NCBI GenBank assembly: GCA_036393335.1
Contig: DASWHD010000233.1
Coordinates: forward strand, 1 to 6,311
DNA from: DASWHD01 sp036393335
Lineage (GTDB): Bacteria; CG2-30-53-67; CG2-30-70-394
Reading direction: 5' to 3'
Length of the DNA stretch: 6,311 nucleotides
Below, piece by piece: positions 1 through 5,078 of the stretch. Position 1 is the first letter of the stretch. Every line of letters begins with the position of its first letter. The notes under the pieces are model-generated. The model saw nothing but the letters and a program-made list of their open reading frames with translations. It was not told the DNA's origin and searched no databases. The position numbers and the translations under genes were made by a program.

Positions 1-1
1 G

Positions 2-295
2 GTCACCGAGGGGGAGGACAAACCCCTGAAATATCCCGACATGTTCGCCGCCGCCGATCTCATGGTGGTGAACAAGGTCGACCTCCTGCCCTACGTGGAG
101 TTCGATGTGGCGCGTTGCGTCGCGTACGCCCGGCGCTGCAATCACGCCATCGAGGTCTTGCAGCTCTCCGCCACCACCGGCGCGGGGATGGACGGCTGGC
201 TCGCGTGGCTCGCCCGGGAACGTCGCACCGTGCTCGCCGCGCACAAGGCGGCCTTGCAGGACAAGCTCTCCACCCTCGACGCCGAGCTCGGCTGA
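2..295 (+). CDS. hypB: Hydrogenase nickel incorporation GTPase HypB, C-terminal part (5' end outside window)
   Basis: HypB is the cytoplasmic GTPase that, with HypA, loads nickel into the large subunit of [NiFe] hydrogenases. The reading frame is open from base 2 and gives 97 residues before TGA at 293-295. Seen directly: the stretch VTEGEDKPLKYPDMF, highly typical of HypB; the G4 guanine-specificity motif NKVD encoded at 71-82, preceded by hydrophobic AADLMVV; and the G5-like motif SATTGAG encoded from 167. The tail has the usual HypB pattern, a short amphipathic helix (MDGWLAWLARER) followed by a charged, lysine-rich end. The P-loop and the metal-binding N-terminus lie upstream of the window. 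Its position close to a hydrogenase operon fits a maturation role. The next gene is convergent, so hypB is the last gene of its transcription unit. Confidence 0.95.
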   Translation, partial: VTEGEDKPLKYPDMFAAADLMVVNKVDLLPYVEFDVARCVAYARRCNHAIEVLQLSATTGAGMDGWLAWLARERRTVLAAHKAALQDKLSTLDAELG

Positions 296-340
296 GAGCG
301 CCAAGGAGGTCGGGTTTCACTGCCGAGACACGGGGCGGGA

Positions 341-354
341 TCAGCCGCGGCTGA
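341..354. repeat. 14-bp perfect palindrome at the convergent gene junction
   Basis: The sequence TCAGCCGCGGCTGA is its own reverse complement. It includes the TGA stop of the minus-strand AsmA-like gene and lies 45 bases past the hypB stop. It could form a short GC-rich hairpin in either transcript, but there is no T-tract after it on either strand, so calling it an intrinsic terminator is not supported. The bases from 296 to 340 hold no other clear feature. Confidence 0.4.
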
Positions 355-1438
355 ACAGGGCCTCTTCCGGGTCGCGCCAGTGGCCGTGGATGCGGATGCG
401 GCTGAGGCTCTTGACCAGGGTCCCGACCGGGTGGAGGAGGGGCAGCTCGCCGAGCCTGGCGCCCGCGGCCAGGACCACGCTGGCATCGATCCGCCCAGTG
501 GCGAGGTCGATGCGGCTGCCGGGCTCGATGGCCATCTCCGGCAGGCCGCTGGCCATGCGGCCGCGGGTGACGGTGGCCACCGTGCCGGCCAGCTCGAAGG
601 CGATTTCTGCCTCGGCCGACGCCAGGGGTGCGAGGTCTTCGATGCCGAGGAAGTGAGACAGCTTGCGGGCCAGGCTGACGCCGCGGAGATCGGCCTCCAC
701 CATGTGCAGCCGGCCATCTCCCAGCCAACCGTGGTCGGCCCCCCGGTGGAACGCGAGCGCCACTGTGGCGGTGCCATGGGAGAGTTGCTCGCCGGCGGGG
801 AGCAGCGGCCCGATGGCCGTGAGGGGGATGGTCTCCACCGACACCATGCCGCCGGCGGCCCCGGACGCGATCGGCCCATGGAGGGGTCCCAGCTTGATCG
901 CGAAGGAGGAGCCGAGGAGCCGACCGACCGGGCCGTCGATAGCAAGCCCCGAGTCGCTTGACTCAAGGTATGTGGCGATCTCCTGGGCGATCGGCATGTC
1001 GCGGTAGTGGATGCGCCATTCGTCGAGGTGGAGCGCCCCGCGGTGCGGAGTGGCGACCGCGCCCGCCAGCGTTACGGGCAGGGTGATGGGGTGCTCGGGC
1101 GTTCCCGCCTCCAGGGTGAGCCCACGGATCGCCAGCCGTGCCGCGACCGGTCCGGTCCAGCCGAGCTCCTGGACGGCGACGGTGATGGACGGGAACACGG
1201 CGAGGGTCGTGCCGGCGCCATCTCGCACCGTGACCCCGAGCAGGTCGATGGGTGCGACGCCGTGCAGGGCGACGTGGTCGATGGTGACCTCCCCAGGCCA
1301 GTAGATCGCCACCTGCCGCTGGATCTGCCAGCGCACCACAGCCGGCGCAAGCCCCCACCCCGCGGCGGCCGCCGCTACGGTAGCCAGGACCGGCAAAAGC
1401 CAGCGTTGCCAAGGAGATCGGGATCGGTGTCGAGCCAT
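341..1438 (-). CDS. Membrane-anchored AsmA-like protein of unknown function
   Basis: A 365-residue protein with a basic N-terminus (MARHRSRSPWQRW), then one hydrophobic segment at about residues 13-35 that should be an uncleaved inner-membrane anchor leaving the rest in the periplasm. The body lacks cysteine and shows alternating hydrophobic/polar strands. The start after the anchor (VTIDHVALHG, IDLLGVTVRDGAG, LAIRGLTLE) has the rhythm of the N-terminal domain of AsmA/TamB/YdbH-type envelope proteins, which as a superfamily are linked to lipid transport between membranes. The C-terminal half (residues about 190-365) continues the pattern with IDLATGRIDAS and ends in IRIHGHWRDPEEALFSRG, like the final strand and 'G-x-W-x-DP' ending of AsmA-type domains. 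It is shorter than most AsmA or YdbH proteins. The ATG at 1436-1438 has no good ribosome site upstream. The family call is from pattern only, and no link to the hydrogenase is evident beyond location. Confidence 0.7.
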   Translation of the reverse strand: MARHRSRSPWQRWLLPVLATVAAAAAGWGLAPAVVRWQIQRQVAIYWPGEVTIDHVALHGVAPIDLLGVTVRDGAGTTLAVFPSITVAVQELGWTGPVAARLAIRGLTLEAGTPEHPITLPVTLAGAVATPHRGALHLDEWRIHYRDMPIAQEIATYLESSDSGLAIDGPVGRLLGSSFAIKLGPLHGPIASGAAGGMVSVETIPLTAIGPLLPAGEQLSHGTATVALAFHRGADHGWLGDGRLHMVEADLRGVSLARKLSHFLGIEDLAPLASAEAEIAFELAGTVATVTRGRMASGLPEMAIEPGSRIDLATGRIDASVVLAAGARLGELPLLHPVGTLVKSLSRIRIHGHWRDPEEALFSRG

Positions 1439-1497
1439 GCTCGGGGAGGCGAGGGAAGGGCCTGGGGTGCGTCTCCCGGCCCTATGTGCGGCGTGGC

Positions 1498-1513
1498 CGG
1501 CCGGGAGGTTGCC
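1498..1513 (+). promoter_or_regulatory. Candidate sigma-54 (-24/-12) promoter-like match
   Basis: CGGCCGGGAGGTTGCC has GG and GC separated by 10 bases, the spacing required by RpoN promoters (consensus TGGCACG-N4-TTGCW). The GG, the following C, the G before the spacer, and the whole TTGC agree; the first T, the A and C of the -24 element, and the final W do not. Sigma-54 control is established for several proteobacterial hydrogenase operons, which makes the match worth recording, but in DNA this rich in G and C a partial match can be chance. Confidence 0.25.
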
Positions 1514-1550
1514 CTGCTATAGAGCCCGCGGCGGGGGAGACGGCGCGCGT

Positions 1551-1556
1551 TATAAT
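1551..1556 (+). promoter_or_regulatory. Candidate -10 element (perfect TATAAT) upstream of hyhB
   Basis: A perfect TATAAT hexamer stands out in very GC-rich surroundings, 96 bases before the hyhB ATG. At 17-bp spacing the -35 position (1528-1533) reads GCGGCG, which is not a sigma-70 -35 element, so this would need an activator or another contact. If used, the leader would be about 90 bases long. Confidence 0.4.
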
Positions 1557-1652
1557 GCCCAGAGACGCCCGTGCCGATGGATCATCAATGAGTCGCGGGT
1601 CGGCGTGCGCCCGCTCCGGAGCCCACGTATCGCCGGTAACCGTGCCCGAGCC

Positions 1653-2789
1653 ATGGCTTCGCACCCCTATCTAGTCCTCGCCCCCCACGGCCTGGGTGAC
1701 CTGCTGGCCGCGCTCCGCAGTCGTGGGCACTCGTTGATCGGACCGCGGCTGGATCAGGGGGCGATCGTCTACGACGCCATCGAGTCGGCCGACGACCTGC
1801 CGGTCGGCTGGATCGATGAGCAGCGCCCGGGGAGCTACCGGTTGCGGCAGCGCGACGACGGGGTGTATTTCGCCTACGTGGTCGGACCCCATTCGTGGAA
1901 GCGGTTTCTCCATCCCCCGCGCGTCACCCTGTTCCGCCTCGAGCGTTCCGGCGACGGCTTCACGACCCAGGTGCCGTCGCCCCAGCGCCCGCGGTACGCC
2001 TTCATCGGCGTGCGCCCCTGCGAGATCGCAGCCATCGCCACTCAGGATCGGATCTTTCTCGATGGCCCGTTCGTCGACGCCGGGTATGCCGCCCGCCGCG
2101 ACGACCTGTTCGTGGTGGCGGTCGACTGTGCCCGGGCGGCGGAGACCTGTTTCTGTGCCTCGATGGACACCGGCCCGCGGGCGCGACACGGCTTCGACCT
2201 GGCCCTCACCGAGGTGGTGGGCGACGACCACCACTTCGTCGTGGAGGTGGGCAGCGCCGCCGGGTGGGAGGTGATGGCGGAGGTGCCCCACCGCGAGGCG
2301 AGCGAGGCGGAGGTGGCGGTGGCGCTGGGGATCTCCGCGGCCACGGCCACGGCGATGGTGCGCCACCTCGATACCGACGGGATAAAGGAACGGCTCTACG
2401 GCAGTCTCGACCACCCGCAGTGGGACGCCGTCGCCGCCCGCTGTCTGGCGTGCACCAATTGCACCATGGTGTGCCCCACCTGCTTCTGCACCAGCGTGCA
2501 CGAGGTCTCGGACCTCGACGGTCAGGGCGCAGAGCGCGCACGCGTGTGGGATTCCTGCTTCAACACGGACTTCAGTTACATCCACGGCGGCGCCATCCGC
2601 GCGTCGGTGAAGGCGCGCTACCGCCAGTGGCTCACCCACAAGCTGGCGACGTGGATCGATCAATTCGGCACGAGCGGTTGTGTGGGGTGCGGCCGCTGCA
2701 TCACATGGTGTCCCGTCGGCATCGATCTCACGGCCGAGGTGGCGGCGCTGCGCCGCGCAGCCACCGTGCCGGTTCATGAAGAGAGTTAG
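1653..2789 (+). CDS. hyhB: Group 3b [NiFe] hydrogenase iron-sulfur subunit beta (sulfhydrogenase HyhB/HydB type)
   Basis: Electron-transfer subunit that links the HyhSL hydrogenase core to the flavin subunit HyhG. The 378-residue cytoplasmic protein has no signal peptide or membrane segment. The N-terminal domain holds VRPCEIAAI (about residues 110-120) and a cysteine group C159, C166, C168 (VDCARAAETCFC), both typical of the HydB/AsrA-like family. The C-terminal half carries two ferredoxin-like [4Fe-4S] motifs: C264-x2-C267-x2-C270-x3-C274-P (CLACTNCTMVCPTCFC, with extra C277 and C279) and C343-x2-C346-x2-C349-x3-C353-P (CVGCGRCITWCP). The ATG at 1653 is chosen because family homology begins at MASHPYLVLAP; the frame is open further upstream but encodes unconvincing sequence, and the Shine-Dalgarno match is poor. 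It is the first gene of the operon and ends 2 bases before the next start. The main alternative is subunit A of an anaerobic sulfite reductase, but the neighbours decide for hydrogenase. Confidence 0.9.
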   Translation: MASHPYLVLAPHGLGDLLAALRSRGHSLIGPRLDQGAIVYDAIESADDLPVGWIDEQRPGSYRLRQRDDGVYFAYVVGPHSWKRFLHPPRVTLFRLERSGDGFTTQVPSPQRPRYAFIGVRPCEIAAIATQDRIFLDGPFVDAGYAARRDDLFVVAVDCARAAETCFCASMDTGPRARHGFDLALTEVVGDDHHFVVEVGSAAGWEVMAEVPHREASEAEVAVALGISAATATAMVRHLDTDGIKERLYGSLDHPQWDAVAARCLACTNCTMVCPTCFCTSVHEVSDLDGQGAERARVWDSCFNTDFSYIHGGAIRASVKARYRQWLTHKLATWIDQFGTSGCVGCGRCITWCPVGIDLTAEVAALRRAATVPVHEES

Positions 2790-2791
2790 CC

Positions 2792-3253
2792 ATGGAGACC
2801 CTGCAACCGATCCTTGCCGAGCACCCCTTTTTTGCCGACCTCGATTCCGCCTATCTGGAGCTCTTGGTGGGGTGCGCGAAGAACGTCCGGTTCGACGCCG
2901 ACACTTACCTGTTTCACGAGGGTGAGGAGGCCAACGATTTTTACCTCATCCGCCACGGCCGGGTGGCGATCGAGGTGGAGGTCGGTCGTGAGCCGTCGGT
3001 GGTCGCGACCCTGGAGCCGGGTGGGATCCTCGGTCTGACCTGGCTGATTCCCCCCTACGTGCGCCAGGTAAGCGCCCGGGCCGCCACCCTCACCCGCGCG
3101 ATCAGCCTCGACGGCGCCTGTCTGCGCCGCAAGTGCGAGGCCGACCACGACCTCGGCTACGAGCTGCTGAAACGGCTCGCCCACGAGACGGAGGAGCGCT
3201 TGCACGGCGCCTGGCTACGGGTAGCGGATATCTATGGAAGCGGCACGCGTTGA
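2792..3253 (+). CDS. Stand-alone cyclic-nucleotide-binding-domain protein in the hydrogenase operon
   Basis: A 153-residue protein made of a single CRP-type beta-roll followed by a C-terminal helix. Seen directly: an N-terminal helix region HPFFADLDSAYLELLVGCAK, the roll motif FHEGEEANDFYLIRHGRVAI at residues 41-60, and a cassette PGGILGLTWLIPPYVRQVSA around residues 77-96. The chain stops after the helix at about 118-140, so there is no helix-turn-helix and it cannot be a classical CRP/FNR regulator. The cassette Glu of CRP (GEL) is replaced by Leu82 and the Arg-Ser pair becomes Arg91-Gln, so cAMP binding is doubtful. A purine-rich ribosome site (GAAGAGA, 2778-2784) lies inside the end of hyhB, and the 3' end overlaps hyhG by 20 bases, so it is translationally tied to both subunits. 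Inference: an allosteric or assembly partner of the hydrogenase. Confidence 0.88.
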   Translation: METLQPILAEHPFFADLDSAYLELLVGCAKNVRFDADTYLFHEGEEANDFYLIRHGRVAIEVEVGREPSVVATLEPGGILGLTWLIPPYVRQVSARAATLTRAISLDGACLRRKCEADHDLGYELLKRLAHETEERLHGAWLRVADIYGSGTR

Positions 3254-4094
3254 ATCTCCGCTAGCGGCGCTGGCCGAGGCGATGGTGCCCGTGCCCTACC
3301 GCGTCCTGCGGCGCACGCGGGAGGCGGCGGGCGTCGTGACGCTGGAGCTGGCGCCGGCGGACGGCGGCGCGGCGCTCAAGTTCGCCCCGGGCCAGTTCAC
3401 CATGGTCTACCGGTTCGGGGTCGGGGAGATCCCGCTCTCGATCAGCGGCGACCCGAACCAGCCCCACCTCGTGCACACCATCCGCGACGTCGGCACGGTG
3501 AGCCACGCCCTGAGCGAGCTGCGCCGCGGCGACGTGGTGGGGGTGCGCGGCCCGTTCGGCAGCCCGTGGCCGGTGGTGATCACCCGCGGCTACGACCTGC
3601 TGGTGATCGCCGGTGGCCTGGGGCTGGCGCCGGTGCGGCCGATCCTCTACCACGTGCTCAACGACCGCGCCTCGTATGGCCACGTCAACCTCCTCTGCGG
3701 CAGCCGCAGCCTCAAGGATCTGCCTTTCAAGCAGGAATTGGAAAAGTGGCGTGCGCGTCTCGACCTGGACGTGCGCGTGACGGTCGACCGCGCCGATCTG
3801 ACCTGGCGCGGCCCGGTCGGCGTGGTCACCAAGCTGATCGACAAGGCCACCTTCGCGCCCGATCAGACCGTGGCCTTCGTCTGCGGGCCGGAGGTCATGA
3901 TGCGCTTCACCGCCCGGGAGCTGACACGGATCGGCGTCGGCGCCGAGCACATCTATCTCTCCATCGAGCGCAACATGCAGTGCGCCATCGGCCTGTGCGG
4001 CCATTGCCAGCTCGGTCCCGTCTTCGTCTGCAAGGACGGCCCGGTCTTTCCCCTCTCGGCCATCGAGCCGTGGCTGAAGCGGCGGGAGGTGTAG
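3234..4094 (+). CDS. hyhG: Group 3b hydrogenase FAD/NAD(P)-binding subunit gamma (HyhG type)
   Basis: Diaphorase-type subunit that exchanges electrons between NAD(P)H and the hydrogenase Fe-S chain through FAD; it resembles ferredoxin-NADP reductase and the PyrK family. The 286-residue chain shows the flavin-binding barrel with FAPGQFTMVYRFGVGEIPLS (GEIPLSIS at residues 64-71), the glycine-rich nucleotide-binding turn VIAGGLGLAP (GGLGLAP at 127-133), and the C-terminal nicotinamide-side motif VCGPEVMM. It ends with a [2Fe-2S] motif C250-x4-C255-x2-C258-x7-C266 (MQCAIGLCGHCQLG, FVCKDGPVF), as in PyrK. The ATG at 3234 overlaps the upstream gene by 20 bases. An in-frame ATG at 3282, preceded by GAGG and giving MVPVPYRVLRR (270 residues), matches where family similarity begins and is a real alternative start. 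The gene ends at TAG 4092-4094, followed by an unusually long gap before hyhS. Confidence 0.92.
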   Translation: MEAARVESPLAALAEAMVPVPYRVLRRTREAAGVVTLELAPADGGAALKFAPGQFTMVYRFGVGEIPLSISGDPNQPHLVHTIRDVGTVSHALSELRRGDVVGVRGPFGSPWPVVITRGYDLLVIAGGLGLAPVRPILYHVLNDRASYGHVNLLCGSRSLKDLPFKQELEKWRARLDLDVRVTVDRADLTWRGPVGVVTKLIDKATFAPDQTVAFVCGPEVMMRFTARELTRIGVGAEHIYLSIERNMQCAIGLCGHCQLGPVFVCKDGPVFPLSAIEPWLKRREV

Positions 4095-4151
4095 CGGTGA
4101 TACCAAGGCCCGGATGCGCGCGGGCAATCAGGCGCCCCGCGGAAAAAACCC

Positions 4152-4232
4152 CTAAGGAATGCAGGAAGGCAGGAAGGGTGGTTTCACTGCGACCGTGCGT
4201 AACTACGCTTCCTGCTTTCCTGCCTTCCTTAG
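4152..4232. repeat. Imperfect inverted repeat with 25-base arms (REP-like hairpin)
   Basis: The left arm 4152-4176 and the right arm 4208-4232 are reverse complements at 23 of 25 positions. One of the two exceptions becomes a G-U pair in the + strand transcript; the other is T opposite C. The arms are built of a near-repeated GCAGGAAG unit. The 31-base interior can extend the stem: 4178-4187 (GTGGTTTCAC) pairs partly with 4195-4206 (GTGCGTAACTAC), leaving a small terminal loop. No T-tract follows, so this does not look like an intrinsic terminator. The shape fits a REP- or MITE-type intergenic repeat, or an mRNA-stabilising or processing hairpin between the two halves of the operon. Confidence 0.8.
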
Positions 4233-4276
4233 AGGAAGTTCTGTGGCACCGACACCGCGGGTTTGGCGCTACCGTC

Positions 4277-4282
4277 AGGAGA
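4277..4282 (+). promoter_or_regulatory. Ribosome binding site that sets the GTG start of hyhS
   Basis: AGGAGA lies 4 bases before the GTG at 4287. An in-frame TTG at 4263 would add eight residues but has no such site in front, and the site itself would then fall inside the gene. The spacing is slightly short but workable. Confidence 0.6.
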
Positions 4283-4286
4283 CCCT

Positions 4287-5078
4287 GTGGCGACGCGTAA
4301 ACCGAAATTGGCGGTGTGGAAGTTCTCCTCCTGCGACGGCTGCCAGCTCACGCTCCTGGACTGTGAGGACGAGCTGCTCGCCGTGGCCGGGCAGGTGGAG
4401 GTCGCGTACTTTCTCGAAGCGTCGCGGGCGACGGTCAAGGGGCCGTACGACCTCTCCCTGGTCGAGGGGTCGATCACCACTCCCGACGAGGCGGAGCGCA
4501 TCTGCCAGGTGCGCAAGCTTTCCCGGCGGCTGGTGACCATCGGCGCCTGTGCCACGGCGGGCGGCATCCAGGCGTTGCGCAACTTCGCCGACGTGCACGA
4601 CTTTATCGCCGCCGTCTACGCCCGGCCGCAGTACATCGAGACCTTGGCCACCTCGACCGCCATCGCGGAGCACGTGGAGGTCGACTTCGAGCTGCACGGT
4701 TGTCCGATCGACAAACGCCAGATCCTGGAGGTGATCGCCGCCTTCCTGCACGGCCGCACCCCCCAGATCGAGAACGGTTCGGTGTGCATCGAGTGCAAGC
4801 GCCGCGGTACCGTCTGCGTGATGGTCGCCGGCGGCACGCCGTGCCTCGGCCCCGTCACCCATGCCGGATGCAACGCCCTCTGCCCGAGCTACAACCGCGG
4901 TTGCTACGGCTGCTTCGGTCCCCAGGAGACCACCCATGCCGCGTCCCTCAACCGGCGCTGGAGCGAGCTGGGTGCGACCACCATCGACCTGCGGCGCGTC
5001 TACGCCACGTTCAACGCCCACGCCGCCCCGTTTGCCAAAGTGACCCGCCACCTTGAAGCCACGGACGATCAAAGTTGA
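4287..5078 (+). CDS. hyhS: Group 3b [NiFe] hydrogenase small subunit delta (HyhS type)
   Basis: Electron-transfer subunit paired with the NiFe large subunit; it passes electrons through a chain of Fe-S clusters. From the GTG at 4287 the protein has 263 residues and begins MATRKPKLAVWKFSSCDGC. Ligands of the cluster nearest the active site are visible: C16-x2-C19 (SSCDGCQL), C88 (GACATAGG) and C139 (HGCPIDK). The C-terminal part holds eight more cysteines, C167, C170, C177, C186, C195, C199, C206 and C209, enough for two further [4Fe-4S] clusters, as expected for group 3 small subunits. There is no twin-arginine signal peptide, so the enzyme is cytoplasmic, unlike group 1 uptake hydrogenases. 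The 3' end overlaps hyhL by 26 bases. A HoxY-type group 3d subunit would be shorter and lack the extra cysteine clusters. Confidence 0.93.
   Translation: MATRKPKLAVWKFSSCDGCQLTLLDCEDELLAVAGQVEVAYFLEASRATVKGPYDLSLVEGSITTPDEAERICQVRKLSRRLVTIGACATAGGIQALRNFADVHDFIAAVYARPQYIETLATSTAIAEHVEVDFELHGCPIDKRQILEVIAAFLHGRTPQIENGSVCIECKRRGTVCVMVAGGTPCLGPVTHAGCNALCPSYNRGCYGCFGPQETTHAASLNRRWSELGATTIDLRRVYATFNAHAAPFAKVTRHLEATDDQS

Larger units (their letters stand above)
1439..1652. promoter_or_regulatory. Divergent intergenic region, probable control region of the hydrogenase operon
   Basis: About 214 bases separate the start of the minus-strand AsmA-like gene from the hyhB ATG. The frame of hyhB stays open upstream through this region, but the translated residues (Arg, Ala and Gly rich) look like non-coding GC-rich DNA and not like a hydrogenase subunit. 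The region holds the two candidate promoter elements listed separately. No clear FNR-type inverted repeat (TTGAT-N4-ATCAA) is seen. A promoter for the divergent gene must also lie here but cannot be pinpointed. Confidence 0.55.
4095..4286. other. Non-coding gap inside the operon, between hyhG and hyhS
   Basis: These 192 bases break an otherwise tightly packed operon in which the other junctions overlap or are 2 bases apart. The gap holds a large imperfect inverted repeat (4152-4232), an A-rich spot (GGAAAAAACCCC near 4141) just before it, and the ribosome site of hyhS at its end. No convincing small gene is seen on either strand. Confidence 0.75.

Noticed and set aside
303..961. Perfect Shine-Dalgarno AAGGAGGT at 303-310 followed by a long + strand open frame
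   Set aside because: No ATG, GTG or TTG lies at a suitable distance (only a CTG at 320), the frame is antisense to the AsmA-like gene, and its translation is a low-quality Ala/Gly/Asp-rich shadow.
2442..2499. Extra cysteines C277 and C279 in the first HyhB ferredoxin motif as a novel cluster
   Set aside because: The CPTCxC ending is, as far as I recall, a regular trait of this beta-subunit family, so it is not unusual by itself.
1671..2777. A 368-codon open frame antisense to hyhB
   Set aside because: It covers hyhB almost exactly on the other strand, has no recognisable motif and is rich in Arg, His and Ala; the + strand frame has perfect ferredoxin motifs.
4152..4232. Intrinsic (Rho-independent) terminator between hyhG and hyhS
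   Set aside because: The stem is long but no T-tract follows on either strand, and the downstream genes encode essential subunits of the same enzyme with no obvious promoter of their own.
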